From the NCBI GenBank assembly GCA_016285615.1, contig JAEERB010000002.1, forward strand, positions 1-64,000: a stretch of DNA of 64,000 nucleotides, written 5' to 3'. The notes under the pieces were generated by a model. That model had not been told where the DNA came from. It did not search any database and saw only the letters and a program-made list of their open reading frames with translations. Positions 34,221-43,268 of the stretch are shown in pieces (within the stretch, counting starts at the first letter, position 1; the number at the start of each line of letters is the position of its first letter). The stretch is from Bacteroidales bacterium (GTDB taxonomy: Bacteria > Bacteroidota > Bacteroidia > Bacteroidales > WCHB1-69). Made by a program: the position numbers and the translations under genes.

Positions 34221-36638
34221 TCATTCTGTTACCGTGAATTTGATGGCTTCTTTCATAGAGTCGAAATAATGGAATCGCATGCCTTCGATAAAGTTCTCTT
34301 TGATGTCTTCGATATCTTTCTTATTCTCAGATGATAACACAATGTCGTAGATGCCCGCCCGCTTTGCCGCCAGCACTTTTTCCTTGATGCCGCCCACAGG
34401 AAGCAACTTGCCGCGTAGCGTGATTTCTCCCGTCATGGCAATTTTATCCCTGACTTTGCGGCCCGTGAAGGCAGAGATGAGAGTGGTGAGAATCGTGATG
34501 CCCGCCGATGGCCCATCCTTAGGTGTGGCGCCTTCGGGTACATGCAGATGGATGTTTTTCTCTTGAAATACAGAAGGTTCCAGATTGTATTCGTTGGCGT
34601 GGGCTTTCAGATATTCGAAAGCGATGGTGGCCGATTCTTTCATCACATCGCCCAAATTGCCTGTCATGGTGAGGCCGCCCTTGCCAGGGCTGGTAACGGC
34701 TTCCACAAACAGAATCTCGCCTCCCACAGCGGTCCACGCCAGGCCAGTGGCCACGCCTACCATATTGTGGTCTAAAGAACGCTCCTTCTGGAAAATGGGT
34801 GCGCCTAAAATTTTGACGAGGTTTTGCGCGGTGATGGATTTATCAATGTGGCCTTCTTGTACAAATTCGGCGGCGCGACTTCTAATTACCTTTGCGATAG
34901 TCTTTTCCAAAAGTCGTACGCCCGATTCGCGTGTGTAGTCGGCAATGATTTTTTCAATGATTTTGTCTGAAAAGGTGAGTTGTTTTTTCTGTAAACCGTG
35001 TTCCTTCAACTGTTTTGGGATGAGGTGGCGCTTGGCGATCTGAATCTTCTCTTCCAAGAAATAGCCCGACACATCAATCACTTCCATACGGTCGAGCAAA
35101 GCGGGATGGATGGTGCTGAGATTGTTGGCTGTGGCGATGAAAAGCACTTTGGACAAGTCGTAGCCTGTCTCCAAATAATTGTCGTAGAATGTGTTGTTTT
35201 GCTCGGGGTCCAACACTTCGAGCAGGGCTGCCGACGGGTCGCCTTGGACGGTCATACCCGACACTTTGTCAATCTCATCCAGTACGAAGACAGGATTCGA
35301 CACTTTGGCCTTGCGGATGCTTTGGATGATGCGGCCGGGCATGGCTCCGATGTAAGTTCTGCGGTGGCCACGAATCTCCGACTCGTCGCGCAGGCCGCCT
35401 AACGAAACACGGATGTACTCTCTTTCCAAAGCCTTGGCAATGGAGCGTCCCAGCGATGTTTTGCCCACGCCGGGAGGGCCAACCAGACACAAGATGGGTG
35501 ACTTCATGTCGCCCTTGAGTTTGAGTACCGCCAAGTATTCAATGATGCGGCGTTTCACTTCTTCCAATCCGAAATGGTCTTTGTCGAGTATCTTTCTGGC
35601 TCGAGCCAGGTCGAAGTTGTCTTTGCTGTATTCATTCCAGGGCAGGTCAACTAACAGCTCCAAGTAGCTGAGCTGCAGTGAGTAGTTGGGCGACATGGAG
35701 CTGGTGCGTTCCAGTTCGGCCCACTCGCGGTCGAACAACTCTTTGGTCTCCTTGTTCCACTTTTTCTTTGCCGCCTTGGCTTGGATATCCTCCAAGGCCT
35801 TGTCCTGCGGTGAGCCTCCCAACTCCTTCTGGATGGTCTTCATCTGCTGCGTCAGGAAATACTCTTTCTGCTGCTTGTCAATCTCCTGCTTTGATTGGAA
35901 TTGAATCTGATTTTTCAATTCGAGCAATTGTAACTCCTTGTTTAACAGTTTTAAAACTGTTTTAGCACGATCTACCACATCGCGAGTTTCCAGAATGTTC
36001 TGTTTTTCTTGATTGGTGACCGATAGGTTAGAGGAGATGAAATTGAGCAGGAAAAAAGGACTTTCGATGTTTTTCAGGGCGAAAGAAGCCTCCTTGGGTA
36101 TGTTGGCCGAGAGTTTGATCATATTGATGGCCGTGTCACGCAGAGAATCGATCAGCGCCTTGAAATTCTCGTTGCTGTCAAGGGTAGGGTCGTAATCGTT
36201 GGTGAGATAGTCGGCCACTTTGGCCATGTAAAACGGTTCGGTTTGAGTGAGCTCTAAAACGGAGAATCTTTTGATGCCTTGTACAATGATAGTGACGCTG
36301 CCATCGGGCATGGATATGTATTTCAGTATCCGTGCCATGGTGCCCACTTTGTAGATGTCGTCAATGGTGGGCTCTTCCACCTCGTTCTCTTTTTGTGTGA
36401 CCACACCGATAGGCTCGTTGTTGCGCGAGTATTTCTGCGCCAGTTTGATGGATTTGTTGCGCCCTACCGTGATGGGAATGATGATGCCCGGGAACAATAC
36501 CGTATTGCGCAAAGGTAGGATAGGCAGCACTTCGGGCAATTCCTCCTTCTTCAAAATCTCTTCGTCTTCCATCGAAAACAAAGGAATGAAGTTGGATTCG
36601 CTATTGAGAAATTCGTTGATTAGTTTTTCGTGATCCAT
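34221..36638 (-). CDS. lon: ATP-dependent protease Lon
   Basis: An 805-residue cytoplasmic AAA+ protease that unfolds and degrades damaged and regulatory proteins. Order of domains: N-terminal LON substrate-binding domain (about 35-235, [14 protein letters not shown]), coiled coil, AAA+ domain with Walker A GPPGVGKT (387-394) and Walker B VLDEIDK, then the peptidase domain with the Ser-Lys dyad Ser711 (KDGPSAG) and Lys752 (GGIKEK). It is full length. It starts 24 bases beyond the stop of the phosphohexomutase gene with no promoter motif in between, so it may be cotranscribed with it. Confidence 0.97.
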   Translation of the reverse strand: MDHEKLINEFLNSESNFIPLFSMEDEEILKKEELPEVLPILPLRNTVLFPGIIIPITVGRNKSIKLAQKYSRNNEPIGVVTQKENEVEEPTIDDIYKVGTMARILKYISMPDGSVTIIVQGIKRFSVLELTQTEPFYMAKVADYLTNDYDPTLDSNENFKALIDSLRDTAINMIKLSANIPKEASFALKNIESPFFLLNFISSNLSVTNQEKQNILETRDVVDRAKTVLKLLNKELQLLELKNQIQFQSKQEIDKQQKEYFLTQQMKTIQKELGGSPQDKALEDIQAKAAKKKWNKETKELFDREWAELERTSSMSPNYSLQLSYLELLVDLPWNEYSKDNFDLARARKILDKDHFGLEEVKRRIIEYLAVLKLKGDMKSPILCLVGPPGVGKTSLGRSIAKALEREYIRVSLGGLRDESEIRGHRRTYIGAMPGRIIQSIRKAKVSNPVFVLDEIDKVSGMTVQGDPSAALLEVLDPEQNNTFYDNYLETGYDLSKVLFIATANNLSTIHPALLDRMEVIDVSGYFLEEKIQIAKRHLIPKQLKEHGLQKKQLTFSDKIIEKIIADYTRESGVRLLEKTIAKVIRSRAAEFVQEGHIDKSITAQNLVKILGAPIFQKERSLDHNMVGVATGLAWTAVGGEILFVEAVTSPGKGGLTMTGNLGDVMKESATIAFEYLKAHANEYNLEPSVFQEKNIHLHVPEGATPKDGPSAGITILTTLISAFTGRKVRDKIAMTGEITLRGKLLPVGGIKEKVLAAKRAGIYDIVLSSENKKDIEDIKENFIEGMRFHYFDSMKEAIKFTVTE

Positions 36639-36662
36639 GATAAACGTCTGTATATAATGGTG

Positions 36663-38009
36663 TTATGAAACGAATGAACTGAGTACTTGGCGAGCTTCCG
36701 CCACTTTTGCTTTCAATAGTTGTTCATTCTTGGCTTCCAGTAATAGTCGTAAATAAGGTTCTGTATTAGAAGGTCTTACATTAAACCACCAGTCTGCAAA
36801 CTCGATGCGGTAGCCATCAAAATCCATAAAACGGGTGTATTTTTCTTGGCTTGTAAAATGGTTTTTCAAGGCCTCCATAGCCTCTGCTTTTTTCTCTATT
36901 TTGAAGTTGATTTCGCCAGAGTTGGCGTAAGTGGCTATTTGGGCAATAAGTTCCGACACGCGGATGCCTTTCTTCTTCATGTCGCTGAAAATGTGCAGGA
37001 GGATGAGCGAAGCCACCATAGCCGAGTCGGAGTAGAAGAAGTCGCGGAAGTAGTAGTGTCCCGCCAACTCACCGCCATAGATGCCGTCAATCTCGCGCAG
37101 CTTGAGGGCGGCGTAAGCGCGGCCCACTCGCCAGATGTACATTTCCTGGCCCATTTTTTCAATGTATTCGGATACCGACTTGGAGGTGCGGATGTCTTGG
37201 ATGACGAGGCCGCTCATCTTCTTCTCTTGGATGAAGTAGTGCGCCATGACGGCTATCATCAGGTCGGGTGAAATAAATTCGCCATTTTCATCCACAAACA
37301 TCACACGGTCGGCGTCACCGTCATAGATGACTCCAATGTCGGCCTTCGTTTTCTTGACCAACGCTTTCAGGTCGGCCACATTCTCCTGTTCCAGCGGGTT
37401 GGCCTCATGATTCGGGAAAGTGCCGTCCAGGTTGTCGTAGATGTAGGTCGGGGCATCGCCGAAAATCTCTTTGACCAGAATGCTGGCCATACCGTTCGAG
37501 CAGTCCATGGCAATCTTGAGATTGGAGATGTCGTATTTGTATTGTTGCAAAAACTGCAGGTACTCATCTTTGACAGGATAGTTGACGATTTTGCCTTTTT
37601 GGGCGGCAGGCACAACCTGCACTTCCTTGATCATTCTCTCCAGTTCACCCAATCCTGTGTCATAGCCTACGGGCAGCGCATTGGTGCGCGAGACCTTGAG
37701 GCCGTTGTATTCCTTTGGGTTGTGGGAGGCGGTAATCATCACCGACGCATCGAAATGGTGTTTGGCGGTGAAATAATAGACCATGGGCGTGGTGGTGAGT
37801 CCCATGTCGTAAACATCGGCGCCGGCGTCGCAAATGCCCGACGAGAGGGCCTTGAACACCTCCGGCGTAGAGGTTCTCATGTCACGGCCTATCAGCACTT
37901 TGTCCGTATTGAGCAGTGTCGGCAGGAAAAAGCCGAACTTATAAATGTCGTCCAAGGTGAAATCTTTACCGTAAACACCTCTGAAATCGTATGCTTTGAA
38001 TGCTCCCAT
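36663..38009 (-). CDS. Phosphomannomutase/phosphoglucomutase
   Basis: A 448-residue alpha-D-phosphohexomutase that moves phosphate between C1 and C6 of hexoses for sugar-nucleotide synthesis. Domain 1 carries the phosphoserine loop TASHNPKEYNG, domain 2 the Mg-binding DGDADRVMF, domain 3 the sugar-recognition loop GGELAGHYYFRD, and domain 4 the phosphate-binding RPSNTEPYLRL. The GGExAGH loop is common in bifunctional ManB/AlgC-type enzymes (normally GGExSGH), so both mannose and glucose phosphates are plausible. It is flanked by lon downstream and an unknown gene upstream, all in one orientation. Confidence 0.93.
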   Translation of the reverse strand: MGAFKAYDFRGVYGKDFTLDDIYKFGFFLPTLLNTDKVLIGRDMRTSTPEVFKALSSGICDAGADVYDMGLTTTPMVYYFTAKHHFDASVMITASHNPKEYNGLKVSRTNALPVGYDTGLGELERMIKEVQVVPAAQKGKIVNYPVKDEYLQFLQQYKYDISNLKIAMDCSNGMASILVKEIFGDAPTYIYDNLDGTFPNHEANPLEQENVADLKALVKKTKADIGVIYDGDADRVMFVDENGEFISPDLMIAVMAHYFIQEKKMSGLVIQDIRTSKSVSEYIEKMGQEMYIWRVGRAYAALKLREIDGIYGGELAGHYYFRDFFYSDSAMVASLILLHIFSDMKKKGIRVSELIAQIATYANSGEINFKIEKKAEAMEALKNHFTSQEKYTRFMDFDGYRIEFADWWFNVRPSNTEPYLRLLLEAKNEQLLKAKVAEARQVLSSFVS

Positions 38010-38035
38010 AATGTTATGCTTTTATAATCAGGTGC

Positions 38036-38656
38036 TTATGCACTTTGATTGGGGTTGTTATTCTGTAATTGTTTGTTCTTGACAAGGTTTTCCCATCTTA
38101 CGAAAGAGGACTTCTGGACATCGAAGAAGAGATTGTAAAATGTTCGAGCCCAGTAACTTTTGGTGTTAAAGCCACTGGGATCTTTGAGAAATTTCTCGCA
38201 CAATACCACCTTCTTTGCTTCGGTGTCGCTGATGATTATCCACAAGGCTGCGGTCTTGCTGTTTTTGTCGAACGACTCCACCAGCACGGAGATGGCAAAG
38301 CGGGTTTGTCTCGGCAAGTTTAGTTTGGCAAAGTATTGGATAATATCCTCTTCGGAATACATGTTTTCTACGCCAATATAGTCCACTATGGCCGAGTTCG
38401 TCTTGACGGTTTTGTTCCGCTTTGAGATATAAGAGAGGTCGTAATGGAGAATGGGTTTGCGGAAGGCGAGTCGGATATCGTATTTTTTCTGGTCGGAGAT
38501 GATAAGCAGATTCCATTCGTTAAAGAAGTATTGGATGATTTCGGTGGGGAAGTCGAAACCATTGCGGGTGAACTTGGCCTTCGAGAAATCGATGCCAGCC
38601 CACGTCACTTCTTTGGCGGATAGGAATTCAATAAAAGAATCTTCGTTCAGAAACAT
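38036..38656 (-). CDS. Cytoplasmic protein of unknown function
   Basis: About 206 residues from the ATG at 38656 (MFLNEDSFIEF). The longer frame from 38680 is excluded because its ATG overlaps the promoter element at 38678-38685. There is no signal peptide or membrane segment. It looks alpha/beta (FAISVLVESF, KTAALWIIISD), with a basic, Asn/Gln-rich C terminus (VKNKQLQNNNPNQ). I cannot assign a family. It leads a probable operon with the phosphohexomutase and lon. Confidence 0.75.
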   Translation of the reverse strand: MFLNEDSFIEFLSAKEVTWAGIDFSKAKFTRNGFDFPTEIIQYFFNEWNLLIISDQKKYDIRLAFRKPILHYDLSYISKRNKTVKTNSAIVDYIGVENMYSEEDIIQYFAKLNLPRQTRFAISVLVESFDKNSKTAALWIIISDTEAKKVVLCEKFLKDPSGFNTKSYWARTFYNLFFDVQKSSFVRWENLVKNKQLQNNNPNQSA

Positions 38657-38677
38657 TCCAACTACAATTATTCCTTG

Positions 38678-38685
38678 CAAAGATA
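38678..38685 (-). promoter_or_regulatory. Bacteroides-type -7 element (TATCTTTG)
   Basis: TATCTTTGC on the minus strand, 22 bases upstream of the chosen ATG at 38656; probable promoter of the unknown-phosphohexomutase-lon operon. Confidence 0.6.
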
Positions 38686-38741
38686 AGCAAAAAAAATGAG
38701 AGATTTAAGAATTGTATATGCAACTTTGCAAGAATCGGGGA

Positions 38742-38770
38742 CAAAAAAAGCGGGACCAAAAGTCCCGCTT
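38742..38770 (-). terminator. Rho-independent terminator of the C10 protease gene
   Basis: The arms AAGCGGGAC and GTCCCGCTT flank a 5-base loop. On the minus strand the stem is followed by a T-run. It lies 23 bases beyond the protease stop codon. Confidence 0.88.
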
Positions 38771-38792
38771 CTATGTGTTATTTCACAAAGGA

Positions 38793-40970
38793 TTAGTGAA
38801 CGATAAATTTGCAAACGGTTTTGCCTTTCGAGGTTTCGAGGTTCATGATGTAGAAACCTTTCGACAGGTTGCTGATGTTAAATTGACGTTGGAAGTCGCC
38901 ACCAGCGTGGTTGATCTGTTCGGTGTAAACCTGTTTGCCAGTTACGTCAACAACGTTTACGGCTACGTTTTCAGCTTTTTCGGTGTTGAATTTCAGTGTG
39001 ATGAAATCGGTAGCGGGGTTAGGATAAACGGTAACATCGTTCAAACCGCTGTTAGGATCTTCAATGCGGGAAGTGCCAGCAGCATATTCCATTACGAAAC
39101 CTTCGCCTTCATCCCAGTTGTCAATGGTAACTTTGACTCTGAGCAAGCTGGCCGATTGGAATTGTAAGTATCCTTTGGGATAGTTGTGCATGTCGTAGCG
39201 TGCCAACAAAACATCCTGATTGTTGAGGATTTCTACGAAGTCACCTTCGCCCATTTCAAATTTCTTGAAGTTGATATTGTAAGCGGAAGCGCCGTTTACA
39301 CGGATGTTCCAAGTACAGTTGGCTTGTGCGCGGTAGTTCTTGCCATCCTGGCCGCCGACAGAGATAGAGCCCTTAGGAGTGGTAATGAACACGGGGCTGG
39401 ACGAGCAGGAAGGTGATGACTTGAAAGTAGTGGTATAATACAATACGAAGCCTTTGTCGGTGTTGGAACCATCGGAGGTGAACTTAACCAGAACGCTATC
39501 AGCGGTAACGGTGAAAGGCTCAGGAAGTTCTTCGAAGGTGTAGTGGCCAGAGAAGGTGTAGGCAACGCCGCTGGCTTCTGTGGGGCCATTGTAGATGGTG
39601 ATGATATCTTGTAATTTCTCCGTGTTCAAACGGCCAAAGTTGAACATGTATGATTTGGCGTCGGGAGAGGCAAGCATCCAAGTTCTGTTGGTGTTGTTGG
39701 GGTAGTCAACATGACCTGCACCGTCGCTGATAGAACCGAAGCTGGCAGTATTTCTGATGAAACCTTCAGCCGGTTTTTGAATGGCAGAATCGGGAGGAGT
39801 CATGTTCAACATAACACCTACGTGATAGATGAAGTTACCATCTTCAACTTCGTCACCGTGAATTGGAGGATTAAGCATGTCAATCAGGAAGTCGCCATTA
39901 CTTTGTCCACCCCATCCCCAGTTAACGCGGAAATAGGTAACCACATTGTCACCTTCCATCACTTCCTTGTAACCGTCAATGATGAATGCGTGACCGCTAC
40001 CGTTCTCTTCCTTATTCTGAGCGGAATAGTAGATAGGAACGCACTTGTCGAGTTGGGGTTTCAAAATGGAGTCGCCCCACATTTTGGCACCGCCTGAGAA
40101 CACATCCTGAGTCTGCATGTAGGCAGATTGGTTGTATTGCCAGTAGTATTTAAGGGATTCCATTGCTTCGGCTGAGGCAGCACCCGAACCGGTAGGACCG
40201 TAGCCCATTCTTACAGAAACACCTGCGTGATAGAGCAACTTGGCCAACTCACCGTCGTCGGTATAGGCAGCATCAGTAATAGCATCGTGGTTGTAAGTAT
40301 AGTCGCGGAATTTAACTTCCTGACGATCATATTTTTCGGGGATGTAAGAAACACCACTGAAACCTTTGGTGGGGTAACGGAAGTAGTTGAGAATGGTACC
40401 CATAGCTACAGATACACAACCATTGGGAACTTTCTTGTTTCTGTCGCCTTGGGTGGTGGCGTCAAACGGACAGTAGGTGTTGTAAGGATACTGTTGGTTG
40501 AAAGTCGTGGTGGTTAAACGGTCAACAAACTTTAAGTCGGCTTTGGTCTGTACGAAGTTGTCAGCTGTGTATTGAGCCCATGCTTTGGCTGCGTTGGCAT
40601 CCGTTACATGATAAGCCTGCACTTGGCTGATGTAATTCTTGTAAGAGTCTAGCATAAAGTCAACCGATTCGTTCGATTCCAAGTTCGACTCAATAGAATA
40701 AGCCAAAACGGGGATGACATTATCGGTGGCCGAAACCAGAATAAAGCCTTTGTCCTTTATCTGAAAATGATAGTAAACAGGTTCTCCGTTTTCATTCAAC
40801 TCGGTATGCTTCAAAGTCAAGTCGGTCGTCTTGATGTCCGCCATGGTTTTGTAGCGTGCCGAAAGGAAATTCTTTGATGCCTTTCTTGCACTTTCTACAG
40901 GAACTACGTCTGTAGCAAACACTTGAGCAAAGACAAACAAAGAGAGAACTAATGCAATGGTCTTTTTCAT
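38793..40970 (-). CDS. C10 family (streptopain-like) cysteine protease with T9SS sorting domain
   Basis: A 725-residue secreted protease. A signal peptide covers residues 1-19; a Spi-type inhibitory propeptide follows (about 22-145). The catalytic domain (about 150-400) carries Cys185 in NGCVSVAMG, His327 in GSGHAFIIDGY, and NWGWGG at 350-355. Two CUB-like beta domains follow (about 405-515 and 520-630). The C terminus is a type A T9SS sorting domain (VTVYPNPATDFITLKF, VDVTGKQVY, LSKGFYIMNLETS). The layout resembles PrtT/periodontain and interpain-type proteases of oral Bacteroidales. It should be released as a zymogen and matured at the cell surface. Substrates are unknown. Confidence 0.93.
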   Translation of the reverse strand: MKKTIALVLSLFVFAQVFATDVVPVESARKASKNFLSARYKTMADIKTTDLTLKHTELNENGEPVYYHFQIKDKGFILVSATDNVIPVLAYSIESNLESNESVDFMLDSYKNYISQVQAYHVTDANAAKAWAQYTADNFVQTKADLKFVDRLTTTTFNQQYPYNTYCPFDATTQGDRNKKVPNGCVSVAMGTILNYFRYPTKGFSGVSYIPEKYDRQEVKFRDYTYNHDAITDAAYTDDGELAKLLYHAGVSVRMGYGPTGSGAASAEAMESLKYYWQYNQSAYMQTQDVFSGGAKMWGDSILKPQLDKCVPIYYSAQNKEENGSGHAFIIDGYKEVMEGDNVVTYFRVNWGWGGQSNGDFLIDMLNPPIHGDEVEDGNFIYHVGVMLNMTPPDSAIQKPAEGFIRNTASFGSISDGAGHVDYPNNTNRTWMLASPDAKSYMFNFGRLNTEKLQDIITIYNGPTEASGVAYTFSGHYTFEELPEPFTVTADSVLVKFTSDGSNTDKGFVLYYTTTFKSSPSCSSSPVFITTPKGSISVGGQDGKNYRAQANCTWNIRVNGASAYNINFKKFEMGEGDFVEILNNQDVLLARYDMHNYPKGYLQFQSASLLRVKVTIDNWDEGEGFVMEYAAGTSRIEDPNSGLNDVTVYPNPATDFITLKFNTEKAENVAVNVVDVTGKQVYTEQINHAGGDFQRQFNISNLSKGFYIMNLETSKGKTVCKFIVH

Positions 40971-41361
40971 AGTTGTTGTTGTTTAATGATTAATTGTCGG
41001 TTTCAAGTTACTTATGCGGCAAAATTTTTTCTTCAATCTCTATTCTTTATCCTGCAAAAATCGTGCCAACATCTTTATTGATAAAGTTTTATTCTTTTTT
41101 TTCGATATTTCTAGATATAGGTCACAAAAATACAAAAAAATCCATACGGGCTGTCATGGAGGCGGCTTTTTTTTCTTTTTTTTACAGCGCTTAATGTAAA
41201 TAATTGTGATTTAATGAAATATGTTTTTCTCAATAAATAATCCGCAGGTGTTGATACGGCAGAGCCAAACGGCTGTCATGCCATATTCTGCCAACTTCTG
41301 ACAGGAAATCTCTTTTCAGGTGATAAAATTTGCTATTTTTGTGACCGAAAAAATCCAAATT
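40971..41361. other. Longest gene-free stretch of the window, with a minus-strand promoter-like site
   Basis: About 390 bases between the divergent C10 protease and DoxX-like genes. The minus-strand TATTTTTG at 41125-41132 is a possible protease promoter, giving a leader of about 150 bases. The 10-mer GGCTGTCATG occurs at 41149-41158 and 41271-41280, and again inside the next gene at 41427-41436. A T-rich stretch lies at 41161-41185. I see no ORF with a credible start, no tRNA and no strong hairpin. Confidence 0.5.
41334..41341 (+). promoter_or_regulatory. Bacteroides-type -7 element (TATTTTTG) for the DoxX-thioredoxin gene
   Basis: TATTTTTG, 20 bases upstream of the ATG at 41362. It lies downstream of the longer-frame start at 41320 and so decides the start codon. 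Confidence 0.55.
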
Positions 41362-42294
41362 ATGAAGCCGGTTCAAGTTGTCAGACTGATTTTGCGACTG
41401 CTGATAGGTGGCATGTTTATTGCTGCGGCTGTCATGAAATTGATCTCGCTGGATGAGTTTGAAGTTTACATCTATAGTTTTAATCTCTTTGGTTATCTGT
41501 TTTCCACGCTAGTGGCAAGGGCAGTGATTGCCGCGGAATTAATTCTCGGGGCTGGCCTCATTGCCAAGATCTGCTACAAGCAGGTTTGGTGGCTCATTCA
41601 ACTGATGCTGGTGGGTTTCTCGCTGCTGCTGGTCTATGTGATGCTCTTCCGCCACGATACCAACTGCCACTGCTTCGGCGATTTGGTGGAACTTGACCCC
41701 GCAGCTTCGCTCATCAAAAATATCGTGACTTTTGGACTGATGTTCTTCATTCGCAAGGAGGAAGATTATCAATTCAAAGGGAAAAAATGGTGCGCCGCCG
41801 CTATCGTGGTTGTCGGCCTGGTGGTGCCGTTTGTCCTGTTTACGCCAGATTCGGTCTATAATAAGTTTGTGAATCCCAACGACAAACTCAATGTGGAGGC
41901 CTATAATCAGGCGCTGACCGACAGCACGTTCTGTGATTTGCAACTGACAGAGGGTCGCTATTTGGTGGGCTTCTTCGCTTCGGGCTGCCAGTATTGCCGC
42001 CAAAGTCTTCACAAAGTGAATACGATTATGCAAAATCACGCCATCTCTCACGACAATCTTAAATACTACATTTGGGGTAGCGAAGAGGGGATTGTGAAGT
42101 TCAAGGAGGAGACCGCCACACAAGATGTGATGCATTGCCTCATCTCGCCTATCACCGCCATCAACATCACCTTCGGCAGCTTTCCTGTCTATGCGCTGGT
42201 GGAGAATGGCAGCGTGGTGAAGAGTTTCGATTATCGCGGCATTGACGAAAGGGATATTGTCGCTTTTTTGAAAGAAAATAAAACAATTAAATAA
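41362..42294 (+). CDS. DoxX/MauE-like membrane protein with C-terminal thioredoxin-like domain
   Basis: About 310 residues from the ATG at 41362. The first 165 residues hold four or five membrane helices of the DoxX/MauE type (LRLLIGGMFIAAAVMKLIS, VAAELILGAGL, FSLLLVYVMLF) with a conserved-looking CHCFGD loop. The C-terminal half (about 175-310) is a thioredoxin-like domain outside the membrane with a CxxC motif in SGCQYCRQS and a cis-Pro region (SFPVYALVENG). The architecture suggests a disulfide or electron-transfer role coupled to the membrane, as in MauE/VKOR-like systems. Substrate unknown. The PfkB kinase gene begins 6 bases downstream. Confidence 0.85.
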   Translation: MKPVQVVRLILRLLIGGMFIAAAVMKLISLDEFEVYIYSFNLFGYLFSTLVARAVIAAELILGAGLIAKICYKQVWWLIQLMLVGFSLLLVYVMLFRHDTNCHCFGDLVELDPAASLIKNIVTFGLMFFIRKEEDYQFKGKKWCAAAIVVVGLVVPFVLFTPDSVYNKFVNPNDKLNVEAYNQALTDSTFCDLQLTEGRYLVGFFASGCQYCRQSLHKVNTIMQNHAISHDNLKYYIWGSEEGIVKFKEETATQDVMHCLISPITAINITFGSFPVYALVENGSVVKSFDYRGIDERDIVAFLKENKTIK

Positions 42295-42300
42295 CTGAAT

Positions 42301-43266
42301 ATGAAAATATTAGGTATTGGCAACGCCTTGGTTGATGTGATTGCCCGTCTGGAAGACGAATCTTTTTTGAAAGGTTTCTCGCTGCAAAAGGGTGGTATGG
42401 AGATGATTGACGCTCCTACCAAACGCCAACTGCATGAGGCGATGAAGGATATGAAGCAAACTTTGGCTTCGGGAGGTTCCACCTCGAACACGATACACGG
42501 GTTGGCCCGATTGGGAGCCGAAGCAGGCTTCATTGGCAAGGTGTCGCACGACGCTATGGGCGACTTCTTCCGTCAGGATATGCTCAACAGCCACATCACG
42601 CCGCATTTGCTCTATTCGGACATTGATACGGGCATTGCCACTACGCTGATGACACCTGACGCCGAAAGGACTTTCGCCACTTATCTGGGAGCCGCCGCCA
42701 CGATGGTGCCCGAGGAAATCAGCCGCGAAGTGCTCAGCCAATACGATTATATCCATGTGGAAGGCTACCTGATTTTCAATCGTGAACTGATTTTGGCAGT
42801 CTGCCGCATGGCTAAAGAGTGCGGCTTGCGTGTGTCGATGGACATGGCCAGCTATAATATTGTGGCGCAGAACCGCGACTTTATCCGCGATTTGTTGCAC
42901 AACTATGTGGATGTAATCTTTGCCAATGAGGACGAAGCCCGCGCATACACAGGCAAGGAAGAGCAAGAAGCACTGGATATGCTTGCCGAAGAGTGCGAGG
43001 TGGCCGTGGTGAAATTGGGTAAAAGAGGTTCGTTGGTGAAAATCGATGGAGAGACCACCTTTATTCCGCCTATGGATGCGCCCTGCATCGATACCAATGG
43101 CGCTGGCGACATCTATGCGGCCGGGTTCCTGTATGGTTTGCTGAATAATTACGATGCGGCCAAGTCGGGTCACATTGCTACACTGTTAGCTACGGAGATG
43201 ATACAAACAGTGGGTGCCAAACTGTCTGACAGCCAGTGGGATAAAATTCGTAAAGAGATTCTGTAG
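42301..43266 (+). CDS. PfkB-family carbohydrate/adenosine kinase
   Basis: A 321-residue ribokinase-fold enzyme. Motif 1 is near residues 56-84 (TLASGGSTSNTIHGLARLG), and the catalytic motif DTNGAGDIYAAGFLYG lies at about 263-278, with Asp269 in the position of the base. The N-terminal GIGNALVDVIA and overall length fit the adenosine-kinase-like branch of the family, but the substrate could also be a sugar. It likely shares a transcript with the DoxX-thioredoxin gene. Its stop is 2 bases from the convergent prfB stop. Confidence 0.85.
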   Translation: MKILGIGNALVDVIARLEDESFLKGFSLQKGGMEMIDAPTKRQLHEAMKDMKQTLASGGSTSNTIHGLARLGAEAGFIGKVSHDAMGDFFRQDMLNSHITPHLLYSDIDTGIATTLMTPDAERTFATYLGAAATMVPEEISREVLSQYDYIHVEGYLIFNRELILAVCRMAKECGLRVSMDMASYNIVAQNRDFIRDLLHNYVDVIFANEDEARAYTGKEEQEALDMLAEECEVAVVKLGKRGSLVKIDGETTFIPPMDAPCIDTNGAGDIYAAGFLYGLLNNYDAAKSGHIATLLATEMIQTVGAKLSDSQWDKIRKEIL

Positions 43267-43268
43267 TG

